A stretch of DNA of 64,000 nucleotides from Aliishimia sp045106335 (GTDB lineage: Bacteria; Pseudomonadota; Alphaproteobacteria; Rhodobacterales; Rhodobacteraceae), in the NCBI GenBank assembly GCA_045106335.1, contig JBGCEM010000100.1, positions 34,025-98,024 on the forward strand, in the 5' to 3' direction. The notes under the pieces were generated by a model. That model made no database searches and was not told where the DNA came from. It saw only the letters and a program-made list of their open reading frames with translations. Positions 1 through 8,207 of the stretch are shown here, in pieces. The first letter of the stretch is position 1. The number at the start of each line of letters is the position of its first letter. Made by a program: the position numbers and the translations under genes.

Positions 1-2
1 CT

Positions 3-257
3 GATCCCGTCAGCGGGCTTAAAGCGTATGATATCAGCGCTGCGATCTTGCCGCCATTGGCGGGCGTGGATGACACACGACTCCGAACCGATGCGGATGC
101 CATGGCGCAGATCGCGGCGTCCAACACTCTTGCGCCTATGGCCCTATCAAACGCGCAAATTGCGGATCTAATTGCATTCCTGGCCACGCTTGAAGACCCT
201 GCGGAACGGTTGGGTGTGCCGGGTTCTGTGCCCTCAGGGCTGGCGGTGGATCAATAA
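3..257 (+). CDS. C-terminal fragment of a cytochrome c peroxidase/MauG-like protein (5' end outside window)
   Basis: The reading frame is open from the window edge and ends with TAA at 255-257, giving the last 84 residues. The tail carries LSNAQIADLIAFLATL, which resembles the closing helix of bacterial di-haem cytochrome c peroxidases (typically LTDAEIADLIAFLKAL). No haem CXXCH motif lies in the visible part, so the family call rests on the tail alone. The gene converges on a secreted FG-GAP/ASPIC protein; such proteins and di-haem peroxidases are often neighbours. A periplasmic, haem-dependent role is inferred from the family. Confidence 0.55.
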   Translation, partial: DPVSGLKAYDISAAILPPLAGVDDTRLRTDADAMAQIAASNTLAPMALSNAQIADLIAFLATLEDPAERLGVPGSVPSGLAVDQ

Positions 258-1784
258 TTAACGGTGTAGGCGCAGGATTTGGTTCGTATTCACCTGCTGC
301 CAAGGCCCCACATGTTGATCTGGCCAGACCACACGCAGCTGCACGCTTTGCGCTGTACCAAGTCCGAAATGGTGAAATCCCGCATCGCCGCCTGCATGGC
401 CTCCGCCGATTGTGACCTCGCGCGTGTGCCGGGAGTCACCCTGATCGATTTCGATGACGGCACCAATACCTGTGCGGTTCGACCCGGTCATGTCCAGCGA
501 CACAAGCAGCCAATTGCCCGACATCGTCGTGTTTTCATACACTTCCATCGCCGCGCGGCGGTTCACGACAGCCAAATCCAACGCACCATCCAAGTTCAAA
601 TCCACCAAAGCAGCCCCGCGACTGCGGGCCATACTGGCAATTCCGGCCGGTTCTGATAGATCGGCAAACGTGCCATCTGCGCCTTGTATCAAAAGTGAAT
701 TAGGGTCTTCCATCGCCATGCCGGGCATCTGTTCGACATTGCCCTTGGCCACAAAAATATCGTCGCGCCCGTCATTATTCACGTCGCCAAAAGCGGCATG
801 CCACCCAGTCGAGGGCCGCCCATCTTGGCCCACATGGGGGCGATGCGCCGTGGTGCCGCGCGCGTAAGTGGCGTCGCGGTAGACCGGGCCGCGCGCTTCT
901 GGATCAAATAGCTGAAATTTTTGATCGCCCATTGAGGTCAGATAAACATCCGCAAACCCGTCCCCCGTAAGATCCCGCGAGGCGATGCCCATACCCCAAA
1001 TCGCGTATGGCTGCCAGCCGTCATCTTGGGTGAACAAGCGCGGTTGTGCGGCCATCTCCCAAAGCTGTTCCTGTCCGCCGCGTACGTAATAATGACGGTC
1101 ATTGCTCAGCCGCAAATCGGCGCGCCCGGTGCGGGACCAGTCGGAAAACAGCATCGACAAAACGCAAAACCCTGGCGTCAAAGGCTGCGCGGGCTGATAC
1201 GTGGAACCTGTAGGGCGATAGAGTTGTGGGTCACCGCACGTGCCAAATGGACCGTTCGGATCCGCACGATCCACGTAAGTTCCAAAGGCCAAGGTCGGCA
1301 ACGTGTTGCCCTTTTCCCAAGTGGCGGAAAATGCGGTGGTCCAGTGATCCTTGGACTGGAAGTTCAGGTCCGCAAACGGGGCAAACTCACACTTGCCCAA
1401 GCCGCGCATCAAAAGATTGGGCCCTACGCGCAAGACTGCCAGATCCATCCAGCCGTCACTGTTAACGTCGATGGGGTAGGCGCCTGTCATGCCGGTAAGT
1501 GCTAATGCGTCGGGGGTATTTTCGCGAAAAGACAGGGGCTGGCCGGGACCTTGCGTGGTGTTGCGCAAGAGCATGCCCGGGTTGGTGCCGCCTGCGGCAT
1601 AAAGCTCGGGCAGCGCGTCGCCGTCACAATCAAAGGCTGCAACACCTCCGCCGACGAAATGCTCCCATCCGCCCGCATAGACATGTTCGGCCACAGGCAC
1701 CGGCATAAATTGAGGGACATTTTCTGCGTGCACAGATCCCGATACGGCAAGGCCGCAAAGCCATACAATGAGCCTAACTGCCAT
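258..1784 (-). CDS. Secreted FG-GAP repeat / ASPIC-UnbV (CRTAC1-like) protein
   Basis: About 508 residues. The ATG at 1784 was chosen because it is followed directly by a signal peptide (MAVRLIVWLCGLAVSGSVHA); an upstream in-frame extension would merely run through the next gene. The mature protein has at least five FG-GAP/VCBS calcium-type loops (DCDGDALPE, DVNSDGWMD, DLTGDGFAD, DVNNDGRDD, DLNLDGALD), expected to form a beta-propeller. The C-terminus (GIGAVIEI, HFGLGTA, VVWPD) matches the ASPIC/UnbV domain. The family is secreted or periplasmic and has no firmly known reaction. Its start overlaps the end of the ROK regulator gene by 11 nt, so the two are probably co-transcribed and coupled. 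Confidence 0.82.
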   Translation of the reverse strand: MAVRLIVWLCGLAVSGSVHAENVPQFMPVPVAEHVYAGGWEHFVGGGVAAFDCDGDALPELYAAGGTNPGMLLRNTTQGPGQPLSFRENTPDALALTGMTGAYPIDVNSDGWMDLAVLRVGPNLLMRGLGKCEFAPFADLNFQSKDHWTTAFSATWEKGNTLPTLAFGTYVDRADPNGPFGTCGDPQLYRPTGSTYQPAQPLTPGFCVLSMLFSDWSRTGRADLRLSNDRHYYVRGGQEQLWEMAAQPRLFTQDDGWQPYAIWGMGIASRDLTGDGFADVYLTSMGDQKFQLFDPEARGPVYRDATYARGTTAHRPHVGQDGRPSTGWHAAFGDVNNDGRDDIFVAKGNVEQMPGMAMEDPNSLLIQGADGTFADLSEPAGIASMARSRGAALVDLNLDGALDLAVVNRRAAMEVYENTTMSGNWLLVSLDMTGSNRTGIGAVIEIDQGDSRHTREVTIGGGHAGGDAGFHHFGLGTAQSVQLRVVWPDQHVGPWQQVNTNQILRLHR

Positions 1785-2988
1785 TGCGCACCAAATCTCG
1801 CACAGATAGGGCTGACACTTTCTCAATCCCATAGGCTGCTGCCCCTTTGGCCCAAAGCGAATTGTCCCAACTGTGCACACGGATCGGTGGCATCGGCGCA
1901 TCGACTTGCACAATCAACCGCGAGGCCTGCTCAATTGCGGCATCAATATATGGCACCCGCACCATATGGTCATTCCCTGCTAAAATGATCAGTTGTGGGT
2001 CGAATAGATTAATCAAATTCGCCAGGCCCAAAGACAACATGCGTTGCGCTTGATCCAGAACCATATGCGCAAAAGGATCGTTCTGCGCAGCGGCGGCGCT
2101 TAGACTTGCGATGTCGTCAAACAACGCTTCTGCATGGGACAGGCTGGCCGCGTTCATTAACGCATATTCCCCGACATAGGCTTCTAGGCAACCGCGCTGG
2201 CCACATTGACATAAGGCACCGTCCATCTGAACTTTCATATGGCCAAACTCGGCTCCGCATCCGCGCGTTCCGCGAAAGATTTTCCCGTCAATAACAATCC
2301 CCAAACCCACACCGTGCTCAATCGTGACCACAAGAAAATTGGAATGATTGCGCCCCTCGCCAAACAGATGCTCGGCTTTGGCGACAAGATTGGCATCATT
2401 GTCTATAAACACAGGGAACGGCAATTGGCGGGCAAGTTCTGGGCCCAGATCGACATTGCGTTCCGACAGTGACGAAGACCAATGCACAAAGCAGGCATCC
2501 GCATCAATAAATCCAGCCAATCCGACACCTGCGCCAGACAAGTCAGACAGCACCAATCCAGCCTTCGTACAGGCCGTTTCCAGGGACATCTTAATAGCAT
2601 TTACAAGATCCCAGGGCGTACAGCGCGCTGCTGGCAGGGGTGTTTCAGACAGCAAAACCTCGACACCTTCAAAATCCACGATCAAGACCGTTACCGAGGA
2701 TTGTGTAACTTTGACACCAGCGATGTAATGCGCAGCACCGCGCAGTTGCAACGTGACCCGTGGCCGTCCGCGTTTGGCGCCTGGGTCACGGGTATCGGTT
2801 GCCGATTCTTGGATCAATCCGCCAGCCAACAACTCAGCCGTGATGGTCGTCACGGTGGCCGGGCTAAATCCGGTCACAGCCGCGATATCGATTCGCGCAA
2901 TCTGTTGCTTTGCGCGGATCGTATCCAAAACTTGTTGACGTCCAATTTCACGTTGTTCTGAAACTGATTTTGTCGCTGGGGTATTCAT
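1774..2988 (-). CDS. xylR: ROK-family transcriptional repressor, XylR-like
   Basis: About 404 residues from the ATG at 2988; an ATG at 3021 and a TTG at 3048 are alternatives and no Shine-Dalgarno decides. The N-terminal winged helix (RIDIAAVTGFSPATVTTIT) is followed by a ROK sugar-kinase-like domain with a DNDANL motif and the cysteine-rich zinc signature CQCGQRGCLEAY. ROK regulators of this layout control sugar operons and respond to the sugar. It lies divergently next to xylFHGA, so repression relieved by xylose is the natural inference; the gene name rests on that context. It overlaps the downstream FG-GAP gene. Confidence 0.8.
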   Translation of the reverse strand: MNTPATKSVSEQREIGRQQVLDTIRAKQQIARIDIAAVTGFSPATVTTITAELLAGGLIQESATDTRDPGAKRGRPRVTLQLRGAAHYIAGVKVTQSSVTVLIVDFEGVEVLLSETPLPAARCTPWDLVNAIKMSLETACTKAGLVLSDLSGAGVGLAGFIDADACFVHWSSSLSERNVDLGPELARQLPFPVFIDNDANLVAKAEHLFGEGRNHSNFLVVTIEHGVGLGIVIDGKIFRGTRGCGAEFGHMKVQMDGALCQCGQRGCLEAYVGEYALMNAASLSHAEALFDDIASLSAAAAQNDPFAHMVLDQAQRMLSLGLANLINLFDPQLIILAGNDHMVRVPYIDAAIEQASRLIVQVDAPMPPIRVHSWDNSLWAKGAAAYGIEKVSALSVRDLVRNGS

Positions 2989-3056
2989 CGGCTTGTCAAA
3001 ACCCTCATTGTTTGACTTCATGAAACCTGGCTTCCAAAAATTTTTCAAGAAATATT

Positions 3057-3086
3057 TTGACAGTTAAAATAAATTGACTCTAGGAT
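3057..3086 (+). promoter_or_regulatory. Candidate sigma-70 promoter of xylFHGA
   Basis: TTGACA at 3057-3062 and TAGGAT at 3081-3086 are separated by 18 bp, about 70 bp before xylF. The -35 box lies inside an imperfect palindrome, ATTTT-N7-AAAAT (3054-3070), which would suit repression by the divergently encoded ROK protein. This is motif-based only; the start site is unmapped. Confidence 0.4.
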
Positions 3087-3155
3087 ATAGCGTCAGGTGC
3101 CGGATTCGACGACATCGGGCTTTACAGTTCTACACATTCAGGGAGAGACACGAAA

Positions 3156-4178
3156 ATGAAACTGCTGGGAACCCTTTCCGTCGCCGCCATGTTGGCAGGC
3201 ACAACGGCTATTGCAGCGGACTTGACGGTCGGCGTCAGCTGGTCGAACTTTCAAGAAGAGCGCTGGAAAACTGACGAAGCGGCCATCGTCGGCGCGCTGG
3301 AAGCAGGCGGCGCAGCTTATGTATCTGCCGACGCGCAATCTTCTGCCTCCAAGCAATTGGCTGACGTTGAAAGCCTGATCGCACAAGGCGTCGATGCTTT
3401 GATTATCTTGGCGCAAGACGCCCAAGCGATTGGCCCTGCTGTGCAAGCTGCCGCCGACGAAGGCATTCCTGTCGTGGCTTATGACCGTTTGATCGAAGAT
3501 GATCGCGCGTTTTACCTGACATTTGACAATATCGAAGTGGGTCGGATGCAGGCCCGCGCCGTGTTCGCCGCCTTGCCGAAAGGCAACTACGTGATGATCA
3601 AAGGCTCGCCAACCGACCCGAATGCAGACTTCTTGCGCGGTGGTCAGCAGGAAATCCTTCAAGCCGCCATCGACAGCGGTGATATCAACATCGTGGCCGA
3701 GGCCTACACAGATGGCTGGCTGCCTGCTAACGCGCAGCGCAACATGGAACAGATCCTGACAGCACAAGACAACAATGTTGACGCTGTTGTGGCCTCGAAT
3801 GACGGAACTGCCGGGGGCGTGGTAGCCGCGCTGACAGCCCAAGGTATGGAAGGCATTCCAGTGTCCGGTCAAGATGGGGATCATGCTGCTTTGAACCGCG
3901 TCGCAAAAGGTACACAGACTGTTTCCGTCTGGAAAGACGCACGTGATCTGGGCCGCGCTGCGGGTGAAATCGCTGTGCAATTGGCTGGCGGAACAGACAT
4001 GGCGTCCGTCAGCGGAGCCGGATCTTGGACGTCACCCGCTGGCACAGAAATGTCAGCGCTGTTCTTAGAGCCCGTGCCGATCACATCCGAAAACCTCAGT
4101 GTCGTTGTTGACGCAGGGTGGATCGAAAAAGACGCACTGTGCCAAGGTGTGACGGCTGGTCCAGCACCCTGTAACTAA
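3156..4178 (+). CDS. xylF: D-xylose ABC transporter, periplasmic substrate-binding protein
   Basis: 340 residues. Residues 1-20 form a signal peptide (MKLLGTLSVAAMLAGTTAIA). The mature chain is a type I periplasmic binding protein close to XylF: a VGVSWSNFQEERW start, a YDRLI segment and VVASNDGTAGG. It captures xylose in the periplasm for XylH/XylG. A GGGAG Shine-Dalgarno precedes the ATG. It is first in the operon and is separated from xylH by a strong hairpin, an arrangement that usually allows more binding protein than membrane components to be made. Confidence 0.95.
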   Translation: MKLLGTLSVAAMLAGTTAIAADLTVGVSWSNFQEERWKTDEAAIVGALEAGGAAYVSADAQSSASKQLADVESLIAQGVDALIILAQDAQAIGPAVQAAADEGIPVVAYDRLIEDDRAFYLTFDNIEVGRMQARAVFAALPKGNYVMIKGSPTDPNADFLRGGQQEILQAAIDSGDINIVAEAYTDGWLPANAQRNMEQILTAQDNNVDAVVASNDGTAGGVVAALTAQGMEGIPVSGQDGDHAALNRVAKGTQTVSVWKDARDLGRAAGEIAVQLAGGTDMASVSGAGSWTSPAGTEMSALFLEPVPITSENLSVVVDAGWIEKDALCQGVTAGPAPCN

Positions 4179-4188
4179 ACCGATTAAC

Positions 4189-4221
4189 ATGTCAGCGCCT
4201 GCCAAAATCGGGTGCTGACAT
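4189..4221 (+). other. Intra-operon stem-loop between xylF and xylH
   Basis: ATGTCAGC (4189-4196) and GCTGACAT (4214-4221) are perfect 8-bp arms, with further partial pairing inside. No U-tract follows and xylH continues downstream. Stem-loops after binding-protein genes commonly protect the upstream message from 3' exonucleases or attenuate transcription; either role is possible here. Confidence 0.6.
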
Positions 4222-4248
4222 CCCCTGCTGATATTTCGGAAGTCTGCT

Positions 4249-5547
4249 ATGACCGACACGACATCTCAGCCGATCCCCAACAAAGAACCGCGCTCGCTCC
4301 TTCAGCAATTGGAGATCGATACGCGTCTGTTGGGTATGATCGGCGCATTCATCCTGCTATGTATTGCCTTTAACATCCTGACGGACGGTCGTTTTTTGAC
4401 ACCGCGCAACGTGTTTAACCTGACAATTCAAACCGTGTCTGTGGCGATTATGGCCTGCGGCATGGTGTTTGTTATCGTGACACGACACATTGATCTGTCC
4501 GTCGGTGCCTTGCTTGCGACCTGTTCTGCGATCATGGCGATGGTTCAGACGGATGTGCTGCCGACCACCTTTGGGCTTGGCTTGGACAACCCGATGACTT
4601 GGATCATCACCGTCGCAGTCGGCCTGGTCGCGGGAAGCTTGATAGGTGCTTTTCACGGGTGGATGATTGGATATTTGACGATTCCCGCATTTATTGTGAC
4701 GCTTGGTGGCTTCCTCGTGTGGCGCAACGTGGCCTGGTATTTGACCTCGGGGCAAACCATCGGTCCGTTGGACAGTACGTTCATGATGTTTGGTGGCACG
4801 AATGGGACTTTGGGAACGACATTCAGTTGGGTTCTGGGCCTGTTGGCAGCGGCTTTTGCAGTGTTTGCCCAGTGGAACGGACGGCGCGGCAAGCTGAAAC
4901 ATGGGTTCGGCGTCAAGCCGGTCTGGGCCGAGGCGACTTTGTCAGCGATCTTTGCTGGCGCGATCCTGGGTTTTATCTGGATCCTAAATTCCTACACAAT
5001 CCCACAGCGGCGGTTGCAACGCATGTTCGAAGCGCGTGGCGAAGAGCTGCCCGAAGGTCTGACCGTGGGCTACGGCCTGCCGATTTCCGTGCTTATCCTG
5101 ATCGCAGTCGCAGTCGTTATGACAATTATTGCCAAACGGACACGCTTTGGGCGCTATATTTTCGCAACTGGTGGCAACCCGGATGCAGCCGAGCTGTCGG
5201 GCATCAACACGCGGATGCTAACGGTGAAGATTTTTGCGCTAATGGGGTTCTTATGTGCGCTGTCAGCGGTCGTCGCCTCGGCAAGATTATCTAACCATTC
5301 CAATGATATCGGTACTTTGGACGAATTGCGTGTCATCGCGGCCGCTGTGATTGGTGGCACGGCGCTGGCAGGTGGGTTGGGCACGATATATGGTGCAATT
5401 CTTGGCGCGTTAATCATGCAAGCGCTGCAATCGGGTATGGCTATGGTCGGTGTGGACGCTCCGTTTCAAAACATCGTCGTCGGCTCGGTCCTGGTTTTGG
5501 CAGTTTATATCGACATTGTGTACCGCAAACGGCTGGGGGCGAAATAA
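4249..5547 (+). CDS. xylH: D-xylose ABC transporter, permease
   Basis: 432 residues with about ten hydrophobic segments spread along the chain, typical of the ribose/xylose permease family (BPD_transp_2). The stretches VIVTRHIDLSVGALLA and VIAAAVIGGTALAGG are hallmarks of the family. It forms the inner-membrane channel for xylose taken from XylF. A GGAAG Shine-Dalgarno precedes the ATG. Its TAA shares one base with the xylG ATG (TAATG), indicating tight translational coupling. Confidence 0.94.
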   Translation: MTDTTSQPIPNKEPRSLLQQLEIDTRLLGMIGAFILLCIAFNILTDGRFLTPRNVFNLTIQTVSVAIMACGMVFVIVTRHIDLSVGALLATCSAIMAMVQTDVLPTTFGLGLDNPMTWIITVAVGLVAGSLIGAFHGWMIGYLTIPAFIVTLGGFLVWRNVAWYLTSGQTIGPLDSTFMMFGGTNGTLGTTFSWVLGLLAAAFAVFAQWNGRRGKLKHGFGVKPVWAEATLSAIFAGAILGFIWILNSYTIPQRRLQRMFEARGEELPEGLTVGYGLPISVLILIAVAVVMTIIAKRTRFGRYIFATGGNPDAAELSGINTRMLTVKIFALMGFLCALSAVVASARLSNHSNDIGTLDELRVIAAAVIGGTALAGGLGTIYGAILGALIMQALQSGMAMVGVDAPFQNIVVGSVLVLAVYIDIVYRKRLGAK

Positions 5548-6341
5548 TGGCAACGTCTAAAGAGCTGCGCGCCCAAGGCGCGTCCCCGCTAGTGGAAATG
5601 AAAGACATTTCAATCTCATTCGGCGGCGTGAAGGCCGTGGACCAGGTCAGTGTCGACCTTCATCCTGGCGAAGTGGTCGGGCTGCTTGGGCACAATGGTG
5701 CGGGAAAATCGACGCTGATCAAGGTTCTGTCGGGGGCATATGCCAAAGACAGTGGCCAAATCTTTGTCGATGGCAAGCCAGTTGAAATCAACAATCCGCG
5801 CGATGCCCGAACGCATAACATCGAAACGATTTACCAAACGCTTGCCTTGGCCGACAATCTGGATGCTGCGTCAAACCTGTTCTTGGGACGCGAACTGGTC
5901 ACGCCCATGGGCCTGGTAGATGACAGCGCAATGGAGGCAGAATGCCGCAAAATCATGGGCCGCTTGAACCCAAATTTTGCGAAATTCTCAGACCCGGTTT
6001 CGGCTTTGTCGGGCGGGCAAAGACAGTCTGTTGCGATCGCGCGCGCGGTCTATTTCAACGCACGGATCTTAATAATGGACGAGCCCACAGCGGCGTTGGG
6101 GCCACAGGAAACGCAGATGGTCGCGCAACTGATCCAACAACTTAAGGCCGAGGGCATTGGAATTTTCCTAATCGATCACGACGTCCACGCGGTAATGGAG
6201 CTGTGCGATCGCGCCAGCGTCATGAAGAACGGTAAGCTTGTTGGAACTGTGGATATCGATGACGTCACGGATGATGATCTTCTTTCGATGATCATTTTGG
6301 GTAAAACGCCGGGCCAGGCAGAGCCTAAGGACAAAGGATAA
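5547..6341 (+). CDS. xylG: D-xylose ABC transporter, ATP-binding subunit (single-domain)
   Basis: 264 residues. Walker A is GHNGAGKST (48-56), the signature LSGGQ (154-158), Walker B ILIMDEP with catalytic Glu179, and the switch His is 211, so the ATPase looks intact. E. coli XylG is about twice this length with two fused ABC domains; this protein has one and would have to work as a homodimer. Single-domain versions are known for alphaproteobacterial sugar importers. It overlaps xylH by one base and is followed 5 nt later by xylA. Confidence 0.92.
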   Translation: MATSKELRAQGASPLVEMKDISISFGGVKAVDQVSVDLHPGEVVGLLGHNGAGKSTLIKVLSGAYAKDSGQIFVDGKPVEINNPRDARTHNIETIYQTLALADNLDAASNLFLGRELVTPMGLVDDSAMEAECRKIMGRLNPNFAKFSDPVSALSGGQRQSVAIARAVYFNARILIMDEPTAALGPQETQMVAQLIQQLKAEGIGIFLIDHDVHAVMELCDRASVMKNGKLVGTVDIDDVTDDDLLSMIILGKTPGQAEPKDKG

Positions 6342-6346
6342 ATCAA

Positions 6347-7654
6347 ATGACTACTGGTTTTTTTGAAGGTTTGGACCGGATCAAATTTGAAGGCGCTGAA
6401 AGCGACACGGCACTGGCATTCCAACACTACAATCCGGATGAAGTGATCCTGGGCAAGCGGATGGAAGATCATTTGCGCTTTGCAGTCGCCTATTGGCACT
6501 CTTTCGCCTGGGAAGGGCAAGACCCATTCGGTGGCCAAACGTTTGAACGCCCTTGGCATCCGCAAGACAGTATGGACCGGGCCCGACTGAAAGCCGATGT
6601 CGCTTTTGAGATGTTTGATATCTTGAATGCGCCGTTTTTTTGCTGGCACGATGCTGATATTCGCCCGGATCAAGGGAACTTTGCCGAAAACCTCGCGACA
6701 CTTGATGAAATTACGGACTACATTGGCGAAAAAATGTCGTCGCGCCGCACCAAACTGTTGTGGGGCACAGCCAACATGTTTTCGCACCGCCGTTGGATGG
6801 CCGGGGCGTCAACCAATCCAGATCCGGATGTTTTTGCGTTTGCCGCAGCGACTGTGAAATCATGTCTGGACGCGACCCATAAGCTGGACGGCCAAAACTA
6901 TGTTCTTTGGGGCGGTCGTGAAGGTTATGAAACTTTGCTGAATACAGATCTGGGCACAGAGCTGGATCATATGGGCAGGTTTCTTAACATGGTGGTCGAG
7001 TATAAGCATAAAATTGGTTTCAAAGGTCAAATCTTGGTTGAGCCGAAGCCACAAGAGCCCTCAAAGCACCAGTATGACTATGATGCGGCAACCTGCATTG
7101 GCTTTTTGCGCAAATACGGGTTGGAAGACGAGGTGAAACTAAATCTGGAACAAGGTCATGCGATTTTGGCGGGACACAGTTTTGAACATGAAATCGCAAC
7201 TGCTGCGGCAGAGGGTATGTTGGGATCGATTGATATGAACCGGAATGACTATCAATCCGGTTGGGATACGGATCAGTTCCCCAACAATGTGCCCGAAGTT
7301 GCGCTGGCGTATTATCATATTTTGAAGGCAGGCGGTCTTGGATTGGGGGGCACGAATTTTGATGCTAAACTTCGTCGCCAATCCTTAGATCCTCAGGATT
7401 TGATTGCGGGACATGTTGGTGCCATGGATATTTGCGCACGCGGTTTAAAGGCCGCGGCAGCCATGATCGAGGATGGCGGTTTGGAAGATGCACTGCAACA
7501 ACGCTACGAAGGATGGTCTTCGGCTGCTGCAACAGAAATGTTGAACAGCGATCTAAGCACAATCACTCAGCGTGTATTGGACAAAAACATAAATCCGCAA
7601 CCCCGGTCAGGCCGTCAAGAGGTCTTGGAAAATTACGTGAACCGTTTTGTTTAG
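6347..7654 (+). CDS. xylA: Xylose isomerase
   Basis: 435 residues, normal length for class II xylose isomerases. It converts D-xylose to D-xylulose in the cytoplasm using two divalent metals. The catalytic pair His101/Asp104 lies in FFCWHDADIRP, at the same numbering as E. coli XylA, and the metal-binding Glu region reads LVEPKPQEPSKHQYD. An AAAGGA Shine-Dalgarno precedes the ATG. It is the last gene of the xyl operon; no xylulokinase gene follows, so xylB must lie elsewhere. Confidence 0.97.
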   Translation: MTTGFFEGLDRIKFEGAESDTALAFQHYNPDEVILGKRMEDHLRFAVAYWHSFAWEGQDPFGGQTFERPWHPQDSMDRARLKADVAFEMFDILNAPFFCWHDADIRPDQGNFAENLATLDEITDYIGEKMSSRRTKLLWGTANMFSHRRWMAGASTNPDPDVFAFAAATVKSCLDATHKLDGQNYVLWGGREGYETLLNTDLGTELDHMGRFLNMVVEYKHKIGFKGQILVEPKPQEPSKHQYDYDAATCIGFLRKYGLEDEVKLNLEQGHAILAGHSFEHEIATAAAEGMLGSIDMNRNDYQSGWDTDQFPNNVPEVALAYYHILKAGGLGLGGTNFDAKLRRQSLDPQDLIAGHVGAMDICARGLKAAAAMIEDGGLEDALQQRYEGWSSAAATEMLNSDLSTITQRVLDKNINPQPRSGRQEVLENYVNRFV

Positions 7655-7661
7655 CAACGCC

Positions 7662-7688
7662 GCCCGTTGGGTAACTGACCCGACGGGC
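7662..7688 (+). terminator. Strong hairpin after xylA, probable terminator
   Basis: Eleven-base arms GCCCGTTGGGT and ACCCGACGGGC pair with one mismatch across a 5-nt loop, starting 8 nt after the xylA stop. The usual U-tract is missing, so this could be a weak intrinsic terminator, a bidirectional element for the convergent gene, or a message-protecting hairpin. Confidence 0.5.
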
Positions 7689-7729
7689 GCCTGCCGCAAG
7701 AATAGGGCCAGCCGCTAACCCCAAACGGT

Positions 7730-8014
7730 TTATGTCCCGGTGCGGCGCATCGGTTTTTGAGCCTGCTTCTTGCCGGATATCGTTTTTTCGCGTTGGGAAA
7801 TGGCATAGGCTTTAATTTTCAAAGCCGTTGCGGCATCGACCTGGGTCTGCGCATAATCTTCGACAAGTCGCACAACGTGTTGTGCGCTGAACGCTCTGGT
7901 TCGCAAAGGCACCATCGTAAAGGCCTCATCCACCATGCGTAGATATAACATTCCGCGTCCTTCAGTGTGTGAAACCCGAACGTGGTATTCAATTCCATTC
8001 AAATCAACCAGCAT
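7730..8014 (-). CDS. Small conserved-looking hypothetical protein
   Basis: 94 residues from the ATG at 8014, which has a GGGGGC Shine-Dalgarno at good spacing. No family was recognised. The N-terminal half (MLVDLNGIEYHVRVSHTEGR) looks like a small beta-rich fold; the C-terminal tail is basic (SGKKQAQKPMRR). There is no signal peptide or membrane segment. It is a single gene converging on xylA. The acceptable ribosome site and coherent amino acid composition suggest a real cytoplasmic protein, but function cannot be assigned. Confidence 0.5.
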   Translation of the reverse strand: MLVDLNGIEYHVRVSHTEGRGMLYLRMVDEAFTMVPLRTRAFSAQHVVRLVEDYAQTQVDAATALKIKAYAISQREKTISGKKQAQKPMRRTGT

Positions 8015-8207
8015 AACTGCCCCCAATAATTAACTGCGACCGGTGTAACTCAGCGGGGTTACTGTTTTGATGAACGGCAAAGGCAAAAATATTCCAACTC
8101 TAAAGCAAAGTTTCGTCAGTTTTCTGTCAAATTTAACTCAATTGCGAATAGGCTCTTGCGCAGCGCACCTTCTGGGGTAAACCAAAAACACACATAACCG
8201 GAGCTAT

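Noticed and set aside
258..867. Plus-strand reading frames opposite the FG-GAP gene
   Set aside because: They are antisense to a well-supported coding region and have no ribosome sites or family similarity.
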